Assembly: GCF_015291645.1 (NCBI RefSeq)
Contig: NZ_CP030055.1
Location: 1,984,001-2,048,000, forward strand
From: Bradyrhizobium sp. CCBAU 53340
GTDB taxonomy: Bacteria; Pseudomonadota; Alphaproteobacteria; Rhizobiales; Xanthobacteraceae
Reading direction: 5' to 3'
DNA: 64,000 nucleotides
The notes below the pieces were generated by a model. That model ran no database searches. It saw nothing but the letters and a program-made list of their open reading frames with translations, and was not told where the DNA came from. Numbering within the stretch: position 1 is the first letter of the stretch; each line of letters starts with the position of its first letter. The position numbers and the translations under genes were made by a program. This document shows, piece by piece, positions 20,304 to 28,723 of this stretch.

Positions 20304-20423
20304 ATGCTGATTCGCGGCCAAATTGATGGGATTTCGGGGGAGGTGGCTCTGGCCGCCGCCACGATCCCGGCCGCGCTGCTGCCCACCCTCCTTCTTGGCG
20401 GGCTTCTTCTTACTTGCCCCTGA
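20304..20423 (+). CDS. Putative leuA leader peptide (leucine-rich)
   Basis: A 39-codon ORF starting at ATG 20304, seven bases after AAAAGGG, and ending at TGA 20423. Its C-terminal part reads LLPTLLLGGLLLT: eight leucines in twelve residues, in the runs CTG CTG, CTC CTT CTT and CTT CTT CTT. A short, leucine-dense ORF about 110 bases before a leucine biosynthesis gene, with its stop inside an inverted repeat, is the classical layout of a transcription or translation attenuator. It is read directly from sequence. The regulatory role is inferred and the peptide is too short for homology. Confidence 0.6.
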   Translation: MLIRGQIDGISGEVALAAATIPAALLPTLLLGGLLLTCP

Positions 20424-20494
20424 GGGCCGGCTGGGCGCTGCGCGCCTGGGCACTCAGGGGTTGGTCGAGATCATCGGACACCTCAAGCGCCCAG
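20417..20494 (+). promoter_or_regulatory. Candidate leucine attenuator: mutually exclusive hairpins
   Basis: Arm A CCCCTGAG (20417-20424) overlaps the leader stop and is perfectly complementary to A' CTCAGGGG (20453-20460). Arm B CTGGGCGCT (20431-20439), inside that loop, is perfectly complementary to B' AGCGCCCAG (20486-20494), which ends about 37 bases before the leuA ATG. A:A' and B:B' cannot both form as nested stems, so ribosome position on the leader could choose between them. No T-run follows, so the mechanism may be Rho-dependent or act on translation rather than by an intrinsic terminator. Confidence 0.5.
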
Positions 20495-20531
20495 CAGATT
20501 GACGGCGCGAAAGCTCAAAAGGAAATTTGAA

Positions 20532-22094
<1,563 letters not shown>

Positions 22095-22120
22095 CGCTCG
22101 CGCTCCGGATGGATCGGCTG

Positions 22121-22149
22121 AAACGCGGCGCCCTCGGCGCCGCGTTTTT
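22121..22149 (+). terminator. Rho-independent terminator of leuA
   Basis: A perfect 12-base-pair stem (AAACGCGGCGCC / GGCGCCGCGTTT) with a CTC loop, followed by a run of T residues. Confidence 0.9.
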
Positions 22150-22314
22150 CGTTGGTTGCCTGTGTGGGGCGTCTCCTCCCGGATACCGCATTTTTGCAAG
22201 GAGACCCCTGCTAAGAGGCAATGGCGCCTCAGACTGCTTCCCTATAAAGCTGCCCCCAAGAATTTAAGGATGGGGCCGGCGGTCCGCGCCCCGCAAAAAC
22301 GTACTGGAGGAAGC

Positions 22315-23316
22315 ATGCGGAAACTCATTTGGGCTGCGGCATCGATTGCTGCTTTGGCGCTGACCGTGCCGGCATCGGCCCAATCGCCTGTTATCATCAA
22401 GTTCAGCCACGTGGTCGCGACCGACACGCCGAAGGGCAAGGCGTCCGAAAAATTCAAGGAGCTCGCCGAGAAGTACACCGACGGCAAGGTCAAGGTCGAG
22501 GTCTATCCGAACTCGACGCTCTACAAGGACAAGGAAGAGCTCGAGGCGCTGCAGCTCGGCAGCGTGCAGATGCTGGCGCCGTCCAACTCGAAATTCGGTC
22601 CGCTCGGCATCCGCGAATTCGAAGTGTTCGATCTGCCCTACATCCTCCCTGATCTGAAGACGCTGCGGAAGGTGACGGAAGGCCCGCTCGGGGCCAGGCT
22701 GCTCAAGCTGCTCGAGCCGAAGGGCATCACCGGCCTTGCCTATTGGGACAACGGCTTCAAGCAGATGAGCGCCAACAAGAAGTTGATTACGCCGGCCGAC
22801 TATCAGGGCGTCAAATTCCGCATCCAGTCCTCGCGCGTGCTGCAGGCCCAGTTCAAGGCGCTCGGCTCGCTGCCGCAGGTGATGGCGTTCTCGGAAGTCT
22901 ACCAGGCGCTGCAGACCGGCGTGGTCGACGGCCAGGAGAACACCTGGTCGAACATCTATACCCAGAAGATGCACGAGGTGCAGAAGTACATCACCGAGAC
23001 CAATCACGGTTACATCGGCTACGTCGTGATCGTGAACAAGAAGTTCTGGGACGGTCTGCCGGCCGACATCCGCGACCAGCTGTCGAAGGCGATGAAGGAG
23101 GCCACCGACTTCAACAACGCGCAGTCGCAGAAGGAAAACGACGACGCGATGGCCGAGATCAAGAAGAGCGGCAAGAGCGAGATCATCAAGCTCACGAGCG
23201 AGCAGGACGAGGCGATGCGCAAGGCGATGGAGCCGGTCTACAAGGACGCCGCAAGCCGCGTCGGCCAGCCGCTGATCGACGAATTCCAGAAGGAAGCCAA
23301 GAGCACGACCAACTAA
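22315..23316 (+). CDS. TRAP transporter substrate-binding protein (DctP type), orphan
   Basis: A 333-residue extracytoplasmic receptor of the DctP family for C4-dicarboxylates or other organic acids. The signal peptide runs to VPASAQ (residue 25). The mature protein begins PVIIKFSHVVATDTPKGKA, has KVKVEVYPNSTLYKDKEELEALQLG and the carboxylate-binding Arg region GVKFRIQSSRVLQAQFKALG, and VVDGQENTWSNI. The start is ATG 22315 after TGGAGGAAGC. TRAP systems need DctQ and DctM membrane subunits, and none follows, so partners must be encoded elsewhere. Confidence 0.93.
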   Translation: MRKLIWAAASIAALALTVPASAQSPVIIKFSHVVATDTPKGKASEKFKELAEKYTDGKVKVEVYPNSTLYKDKEELEALQLGSVQMLAPSNSKFGPLGIREFEVFDLPYILPDLKTLRKVTEGPLGARLLKLLEPKGITGLAYWDNGFKQMSANKKLITPADYQGVKFRIQSSRVLQAQFKALGSLPQVMAFSEVYQALQTGVVDGQENTWSNIYTQKMHEVQKYITETNHGYIGYVVIVNKKFWDGLPADIRDQLSKAMKEATDFNNAQSQKENDDAMAEIKKSGKSEIIKLTSEQDEAMRKAMEPVYKDAASRVGQPLIDEFQKEAKSTTN

Positions 23317-23335
23317 TCCAAGCACGCGATGAACG

Positions 23336-23370
23336 AAGGGCTTCCGTGCCGCGGTGCGGAAGCCCTTTGT
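23336..23370 (+). terminator. Terminator after the dctP-type gene
   Basis: An 11-base-pair stem (AAGGGCTTCCG / CGGAAGCCCTT) with a ten-base GC-rich loop, followed by TGTT. The T-run is short but the stem is perfect. Confidence 0.75.
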
Positions 23371-23394
23371 TGCAAATGATTTCCAGGTAGCGAC

Positions 23395-23408
23395 TTGATC
23401 CAGATCAA
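23395..23408. promoter_or_regulatory. FixK/FNR-type box TTGATCCAGATCAA
   Basis: An exact TTGAT-N4-ATCAA palindrome, the known binding site of FixK/FNR/CRP-type low-oxygen regulators in rhizobia. It lies 101 bases before the ATG of the Spy/CpxP-like gene and after the preceding terminator. Confidence 0.75.
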
Positions 23409-23509
23409 GGTGTTACATCTTCGTAAGAGTGCCCTCTCTGTCCAAGTTGTAAGTTGCGGACGGGCCTTGCGACGCTCATCTTCAGGACACCCTTCCAGAG
23501 GAGGTTCGG

Positions 23510-24106
23510 ATGAGGAAATTCACCATCGCCGCCATCGCCGTGCTCAGCATCGCCGGCTCGGGCGCGGTTTATGCCCAATATCATCGCCCGTGGATGGAGC
23601 ACTTCCGCCACATGCGCATGAACCCGGAAGACCGCGCCGCCATGGTCGACGCGCGGATCGCCGCCGTCCATGCCGGGCTGAAGCTCAACGCCGATCAAGA
23701 GAAGCTGTGGCCTCCGGTCGAGGCCGCCGTGCGCGACTTCGCCAAGCTGCGCATTGACCGCGCCAATGCGCGGATGAACGCCGGCCCCGGAGACTCGAAC
23801 AGGGATGCCGACAATCCGGAGGATCCGGTCGCCCGTCTGCGCCAGCGCGCCGACGACATGGGCGCAACCTCCGAGGCACTCAGGAAGATCGCGGACGCCG
23901 CCGACCCGCTCTACAAGACCCTTGATGACGGCCAGAAACGGCGCCTTGCCCTGCTGACCCACCACCGCGGCCCGTTCGGCGGCGGCGAGGACGGCCCGCG
24001 CCACCACTTCATGGAGCGCGGCATGGACCGCATGATGGAGCATGGCATGGACCGCTCCCGGGGCGGTGACCGCGACGGCGGCCCGGACCGGGAAGGGCAT
24101 CTTTGA
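23510..24106 (+). CDS. Periplasmic Spy/CpxP-like (LTXXQ motif) protein
   Basis: A 198-residue exported protein. The signal peptide (residues 1-22) ends AVYAQ. The mature part is helical and charged, with the LTxxQ-like segment LNADQEKLWPPVEAAVRDFAK, and the second half has LDDGQKRRLALL, a second LTxxQ-like unit. The C-terminus is rich in His, Met, Asp and Arg (HHFMERGMDRMMEHGMD), suggesting metal binding. Spy/CpxP proteins are envelope stress chaperones. It has a strong AGAGGAGG ribosome site and a FixK-type box upstream, so induction at low oxygen is plausible. Confidence 0.75.
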   Translation: MRKFTIAAIAVLSIAGSGAVYAQYHRPWMEHFRHMRMNPEDRAAMVDARIAAVHAGLKLNADQEKLWPPVEAAVRDFAKLRIDRANARMNAGPGDSNRDADNPEDPVARLRQRADDMGATSEALRKIADAADPLYKTLDDGQKRRLALLTHHRGPFGGGEDGPRHHFMERGMDRMMEHGMDRSRGGDRDGGPDREGHL

Positions 24107-24140
24107 GCCCACCGGGATTGCCCTGATATTAACCTTGGAG

Positions 24141-24165
24141 AAGCCGCTGGAATCCAGCGGCTTTT
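24141..24165 (+). terminator. Terminator after the Spy/CpxP-like gene
   Basis: Stem AAGCCGCTG / CAGCGGCTT with loop GAATC, followed by TT. Confidence 0.8.
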
Positions 24166-24273
24166 CGCGTTTCCGGGGCTGTGGAAGAACCTTGGAAAAC
24201 ATGCGTCACATCGCTTGCCAGACCCGGATCGCTTTGCTAAACGACCGGCCTCGCAAGGCATTGACCGCCTTTC

Positions 24274-24349
<76 letters not shown>

Positions 24350-24424
24350 TCCCAAGGCCCTGCCAGCGCAGGGCTTTTTAAATTCCGCGTGCGGAACAAA
24401 GCGCGTCTCATGCGACGCTTTTTG

Positions 24425-24678
24425 TGGTCGGACGTCACATCGCCGGATCGCTGTTCATATCCTGCATGGCAGGCGTGGTTGCGGGAGCGTAAGCCGGCGA
24501 CCTTGGTGGTCTGGGAACGGAACGATCCCTCGTTCACCGCTCCCGGGCAGAGGCGTTCAGGCGCGATCCACCGGACGCTGAAGTGCATTTGCTCGATGCC
24601 GGCCATTTCGCGCTCGACGAGAGGAACGATGAGATCGCCGGTCTCATTCTCGCATTCCTGGCCAAACTCCCCACCTGA
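24425..24678 (+). pseudogene. Alpha/beta hydrolase C-terminal remnant, frameshifted
   Basis: One frame reads YPAWQAWLRERKPATLVVW followed by ERNDPSFTAPG. A second frame, one shift away, continues FRRDPPDAEVHLLDAGHFAL and ends ...AFLAKLPT before TGA 24678. Together these reproduce the C-terminal third of a haloalkane dehalogenase/epoxide hydrolase-like protein, with the acid (RND) and histidine (AGHFAL) regions. The frameshift falls around 24540-24560. No N-terminal portion precedes it; the tRNA gene is there instead. Confidence 0.65.
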
Positions 24679-24852
24679 CAGAGCGCTACCTATACTGCGC
24701 TCTTAAATCTCCTGCCCGATCGTCGGGAAGGTGCTGCGGGTCTCGCAGCAGTGGAGAAGATGCGACCTCACTCGCTTTGCACAATCCGATCTTCCTGGCC
24801 TTTCGAAATTCATCTTTGAGAGCGTAAGGCTGGCTCGCTTAGCGGCTCATCC

Positions 24853-24933
24853 GATTTCATCGTCGAAGGGGATCGTGTCGTCAGCCTCGGTGCCTATTCC
24901 GGGGTCAACAAGGCGACGGGCAGAATAGGATAA
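24853..24933 (+). pseudogene. Possible SnoaL/NTF2-like protein remnant
   Basis: A short frame reads DFIVEGDRVVSLGAYSG followed by VNKATGR and a stop. It resembles the core strands of SnoaL-like (NTF2-fold) proteins, where a phrase such as F-V-EGDRVV-LG-YSG-ATG is common. There is no start and no flanking homology, so it is probably a fossil fragment. Confidence is low because the match is short and made by eye. Confidence 0.35.
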
Positions 24934-25047
24934 TTGAGCGAGCAAACGGGATAATCCGTCTATTTCTGCCCGTCGCTGCGGGGGGCTCATGCTGTGCAAT
25001 TGTAATTCCGGCGCCCAAGCCCTTTCGAGGCACCCAGCGCCGCAACC
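24934..25047. other. Non-coding stretch before the DUF1622 gene
   Basis: Nothing recognisable lies here. Together with the remnants at 24425-24933 it forms about 700 bases of decayed sequence downstream of tRNA-Lys. Confidence 0.4.
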
Positions 25048-25437
25048 TCACTGATTTGCCCCGGTGTTCTCGGCTTGATCCTGTTGCCACGGCCAGCGAC
25101 CCTCGATCTCCAGTGTCAGTGTCCAGCTCAGGAAGGTGCGGACCACGACCAGTCCGGCCAGCAGGCCAAGGCTCACGAAGGTCAGCTCGATCGCAATCGT
25201 CTTCACGATGTCTGCCGCCACCAGCACCTCGAGGCCGAGCAACAGCGATCGACCGATGCTGATCTTGTAGCTGTCGTAGCGGGACGCGACGTCTCGCCCA
25301 AAGATGTAGCGGGCCGACCAGATGATCCCGACGACGATGATGAATACGCCGAAGATCTCGATGCCGATGCCGACGAGGTGAATCCACTGGCTGGTGGCGG
25401 TCTCGAACGAAGGCGCGTGATCGGCGGTGGAATTCAT
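25048..25437 (-). CDS. DUF1622 family membrane protein
   Basis: A 129-residue protein with three hydrophobic segments: LVGIGIEIFGVFIIVVGIIW, LLLGLEVLVAADIVKTIAIE and the segment around VSLGLLAGLVVVRTFLSW. Order and motifs (R-x-x-GR-LLLGLE-L-AADI, then V--RTFLS--L--EIEGRWPW) match DUF1622 proteins, whose role is unknown. It is divergent from the DUF2254 operon and shares the FixK-type box at 25531. Confidence 0.8.
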   Translation of the reverse strand: MNSTADHAPSFETATSQWIHLVGIGIEIFGVFIIVVGIIWSARYIFGRDVASRYDSYKISIGRSLLLGLEVLVAADIVKTIAIELTFVSLGLLAGLVVVRTFLSWTLTLEIEGRWPWQQDQAENTGANQ

Positions 25438-25530
25438 GATTCAGAGCCTTCGTTGTGCGCGGCGCGCCGCGCGACGAACGTGGCGCCGGGCCAATAGACC
25501 ATCATTGATCTACGCGCGCGGTACGCACCC

Positions 25531-25544
25531 TTGATCAAGATCAA
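25531..25544. promoter_or_regulatory. FixK/FNR-type box TTGATCAAGATCAA
   Basis: An exact TTGAT-N4-ATCAA palindrome between the divergent DUF1622 gene (93 bases to its ATG) and the DUF2254 operon (77 bases to its ATG). It could serve either or both. Confidence 0.75.
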
Positions 25545-25621
25545 CGAACCGCTCGCAAGCGCGAGGATGCTGTGATTTCCCGAGCAGACCGGGGAGTTCG
25601 GGCATTGCGAAAGGAAGCGGC

Positions 25622-26911
25622 ATGCAGCTTTGGCTGATACCCACGCTCTATGCGATTGCGAGCGTCGCGGCCGGCTTTCTGGTGCCGCGCCTGGAATCGA
25701 CGTTCCTGGCCGTCAGCCTCAATCTTTCGACGTCTTCGGCCCAGGCTTATCTGTCGGCGGTTGCCTCGGGCATGATGGCGCTGACCGGCATCGTGTTCTC
25801 GATCGCTTTCGTGCTCGTCCAGTTCAACGCCGTGGTCTATTCGCCGCGCCTTGTTGTCTGGTTTGCGCGCGACCGGTTGTTGTTTCACTCGCTGGGCATG
25901 TTCGTCGCGACCTTCATGTACAGTCTCGCCACGCTGGCCTGGGTCGACCGCCAGGGTGTCCAAGGCGTCCCGTTTCTGTCCGCGGCGATCGTGGCAGCCA
26001 TGCTGGTCGTTAGCGTCTTGATGCTCGCGCAACTGGTCCAGCGTTTGAACAATCTGCAGATCATACGGGTGCTGCAGGCGCTGGGCGATATAGGCCGGCA
26101 GGTCATCGTCGACACGTATCGGTCCAACCCGTGGCGGACGTCGGGCAATGCAGCGCGGGCGCAAGAGCGCGGCGATAGGACGGAGCTTACCGTCAAACAT
26201 GTCGGAAATCCGCGGTCGGTGGCATCGATCGATATCGCCAAGCTGGTCGGCCATGCCCGCCGAATGGACGGTCTCATCACGATCGAATGTGGCGTCGGAG
26301 ACACGCTGCTCGAAGATAGTGTGATCATGCACGTCCAGGGTACCGGCACTCTGGCGCCTGAAAAAGAATTGAGCGCCTGCGCTCATCTCGACGAGCAGCG
26401 GACGTTCGAGCAAGATCCGAAATATGCAATGCGGCTACTCGTCGATGTCGCGATCAAGGCGTTGTCTCCCGCCATCAACGACCCTACGACCGCCGTGCAG
26501 GCCATCGACCAGATCGAGGATCTGCTGCGCCGGCTGGCCAAGTGTGACCTGGAGGCCTGTCGGGCCTTCGACGATAGCGGTATCCTGAGGGTGATTTACC
26601 GGATGCCGAGCTGGGAGGATTACCTCTCGCTTGCCTTCGACGAAATCCGGCAGTTCGGATCGACATCAATCCAGGTGATGCGTCGCCTGCGCGCCGCTCT
26701 CGTTGAACTGGGCGAGTGCGTCGACGGGGAGCGGGCGAAACTCGTCTGCGACTATCTCGGTCATCTCGATTCGGGGATTGAGCGGTCGAGTTTCGATCCG
26801 CAGGACCGAGATGCCGCCCGTATCGAGGACCGCCAGGGTCTCGGCTTGTCGTACCATCACGCATTGGCGAGCCCGGCGGCCTCTGAAGAGAAGGGGCGGG
26901 CGGTCTCGTGA
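25622..26911 (+). CDS. DUF2254 family membrane protein
   Basis: A 429-residue protein with four N-terminal membrane segments (about residues 5-25, 45-75, 95-115, 120-145) and a large soluble C-terminal region. MALTGIVFSIAFVLVQFNAV and SPRLVVWFARDRLL near the second segment, and the later DVAIKALSPAINDPTTAVQ, are the recognisable DUF2254 blocks. Function is not established; the fold suggests a channel-like or sensory membrane protein. The ATG follows GGAAGCGGC. Its stop overlaps the next ORF start (GTGATCA), so it is first in a membrane-protein operon. Confidence 0.85.
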   Translation: MQLWLIPTLYAIASVAAGFLVPRLESTFLAVSLNLSTSSAQAYLSAVASGMMALTGIVFSIAFVLVQFNAVVYSPRLVVWFARDRLLFHSLGMFVATFMYSLATLAWVDRQGVQGVPFLSAAIVAAMLVVSVLMLAQLVQRLNNLQIIRVLQALGDIGRQVIVDTYRSNPWRTSGNAARAQERGDRTELTVKHVGNPRSVASIDIAKLVGHARRMDGLITIECGVGDTLLEDSVIMHVQGTGTLAPEKELSACAHLDEQRTFEQDPKYAMRLLVDVAIKALSPAINDPTTAVQAIDQIEDLLRRLAKCDLEACRAFDDSGILRVIYRMPSWEDYLSLAFDEIRQFGSTSIQVMRRLRAALVELGECVDGERAKLVCDYLGHLDSGIERSSFDPQDRDAARIEDRQGLGLSYHHALASPAASEEKGRAVS

Positions 26912-27573
26912 TCACGCAAGCAACCGGATTGACGCGGGCAAAACTGCGAGCCCCGCGCGTGGCGGCCGCGGCGGGGATCCTGTTTTCGGTGCTGCTGCTC
27001 GCAGTGTTCTGGCTGATGCGGCGATCGGTACCGGCCGATCCGCTCGAACCGGGTGCATGGCTTCACGGCGGAACCAGAAACGTCGCCTTGGCGCTCAACC
27101 TCGTGCCCTTTGCAGGCGTTGCATTCCTGTGGTTCGTCGGCTTTCTGCGCGACCGGCTCGGCTCGCGCGAGGATCAGTTTTTTGCGACGATCTTCTTCGG
27201 TAGCGCGGTGCTGCTGCTCGCAATGTTGTTTGCCGCCGCCGCCGTCATAGGCGCCGTTATTCTAGCCTTCCATGCTGCGCCGAACGTGCTGATCAATTCC
27301 GCGACGTTTCATTTCGGCCGCGGCCTGGCCTACGGAATGGTCAACATCTATCTCGTCAAGACCGCTTCCGTGTTCATGATGACCACCTCGACGATCGCCC
27401 TCTATACGGGGCTCACGCCGCGTTGGCTCGCTTATGGCGGCTATGCAGTTGCCGCCATCCTTCTCGTCGGAAGTTACTACATCGACTGGAGCCTCGTCGT
27501 CTTTCCTTTCTGGGTGCTCCTGGTGAGCATCAATATCTGGCTCAAGAAGGACGAGAGCGAGGTGCGCTCGTGA
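26908..27573 (+). CDS. Integral membrane protein of unknown function
   Basis: A 221-residue protein with about five hydrophobic segments (ILFSVLLLAVFWLM, LNLVPFAGVAFLWFVGFL, VLLLAMLFAAAAVIGAVILAF, WLAYGGYAVAAILLVGSYY, WSLVVFPFWVLLVSINIWL). It starts with a GTG overlapping the DUF2254 stop and ends overlapping the AI-2E gene start (GTGA), so all three are translationally coupled. The loop GSREDQFFATIFFGSAVLLLA recurs in bacterial membrane proteins, but no named family is recognised. Confidence 0.7.
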   Translation: MITQATGLTRAKLRAPRVAAAAGILFSVLLLAVFWLMRRSVPADPLEPGAWLHGGTRNVALALNLVPFAGVAFLWFVGFLRDRLGSREDQFFATIFFGSAVLLLAMLFAAAAVIGAVILAFHAAPNVLINSATFHFGRGLAYGMVNIYLVKTASVFMMTTSTIALYTGLTPRWLAYGGYAVAAILLVGSYYIDWSLVVFPFWVLLVSINIWLKKDESEVRS

Positions 27574-28658
27574 GGACGCTCCGTCAGATACTCACGGGAG
27601 AAGAGTTGATACGGCTGGTGATCCGCATCGGATTGCTCGGTCTATTGATCATCTGGGCGCTTGTCCTGATCCGTCCGTTCGGGACGATCCTTGTCTGGGC
27701 GTTGGTGCTTGCCGTCGCGTTCAACCCCGTCTTCATCAGGCTGGCAAAGATTCTGGGAGGCCGGCCGAAGCTCGCGGCCGGCCTTCTCACTGTGATCAAT
27801 CTTCTCATTCTTATCGGACCGGCGGCGTGGCTCGGTATCGGCGCGGTGGAGGGACTCAAGGATTTTGCCGGAGAACTGATGGCTGGCGAGCTCAAGATCC
27901 CGTCTGCGCCAGAGGCGATCAAGAGCTGGCCGCTCATCGGATCGCAGCTTTATGAGCTCTGGGACCAGGCATCGTCGAACATTCGCGCGGTTCTGCGCAC
28001 GGTCGCCCCTTACCTGAAGCCGTTCGCCGGAACGCTTCTCGGGCTTGTCGGCGATGCCGGCGTTGGCGCGGTCAAGTTTCTGCTGTCGGTGGCAGTGGCT
28101 GGATTCATCCTGCCGTATGGCCAGCTGTTCGTGGCGGCGGGAAGGGGATTTCTGTCGCGGATCGTCCCCGAACAGAGCGAGCACTTCCTGGACTTGGCGG
28201 GTGCGACGATCCGCGCGGTATCCCAAGGTGTGATCGGTATTGCGGTCGTCCAGGCCTTGCTTGCGGGGATTGGTTTCAACCTGGCAGGCATTCCGATCGC
28301 CGGCCTGCTCGCATTCATGGTGCTGCTGCTTTCAATCGTGCAGATCGGAGCGGTGGTCGTCATGCTGCCCGTGATCATCTGGATCTGGACCTGCAAAGAC
28401 GTCACCACGGCAGTTCTGCTGACGCTGTTTCTGGTGATCGTCGGTCTCCTCGACAACATCTTGAAGCCTTTGTTGATGGGCCGTGGCCTCACCACGCCGA
28501 CCCTGCTGATCCTGCTTGGGGTGATCGGTGGGACCCTCGCGCATGGCATTGTCGGTCTCTTTATCGGACCCATCGTTTTGTCGCTCGTCTGGGAATTATC
28601 GGTAGCGTGGATCGCCATCGACCGTTCTGCAGCGGCTCGCAGTTCGGTCGACCGTTGA
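27570..28658 (+). CDS. AI-2E family transporter (PerM/TqsA-like)
   Basis: A 362-residue membrane protein with eight predicted segments. Features are the N-terminal LVIRIGLLGLLIIWALVLIRPFGTILVWALVLA and, near the C-terminus, GLLDNILKPLLMGRG and LILLGVIGGTLAHGIVGLFIGPI, which are diagnostic for the family. Members export autoinducer-2 or act as Na+/H+ antiporters. The start is a GTG (27570) overlapping the preceding stop, rather than a longer upstream frame. It is last in the DUF2254 operon. Confidence 0.88.
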   Translation: MRTLRQILTGEELIRLVIRIGLLGLLIIWALVLIRPFGTILVWALVLAVAFNPVFIRLAKILGGRPKLAAGLLTVINLLILIGPAAWLGIGAVEGLKDFAGELMAGELKIPSAPEAIKSWPLIGSQLYELWDQASSNIRAVLRTVAPYLKPFAGTLLGLVGDAGVGAVKFLLSVAVAGFILPYGQLFVAAGRGFLSRIVPEQSEHFLDLAGATIRAVSQGVIGIAVVQALLAGIGFNLAGIPIAGLLAFMVLLLSIVQIGAVVVMLPVIIWIWTCKDVTTAVLLTLFLVIVGLLDNILKPLLMGRGLTTPTLLILLGVIGGTLAHGIVGLFIGPIVLSLVWELSVAWIAIDRSAAARSSVDR

Positions 28659-28668
28659 CCTAGGTCAA
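28655..28668. promoter_or_regulatory. FixK/FNR-type box TTGACCTAGGTCAA
   Basis: A fully palindromic TTGAC-CTAG-GTCAA that overlaps the end of the AI-2E gene. It lies 55 bases before the DUF3141 start. Confidence 0.8.
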
Positions 28669-28723
28669 CGTATCTCCTCGCGCGCGGGCTCTCTATGAAG
28701 CGGCGGACAAGAGAGGTCGGAAC

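Noticed and set aside
20052..20453. Minus-strand 133-residue open frame rich in Lys (KKKPAKKEGG)
   Set aside because: It overlaps the leucine leader and hairpins, has no ribosome site or homologue-like motif, and its Lys codons are the complement of the plus-strand Leu codons. The plus-strand reading fits the leuA context better.
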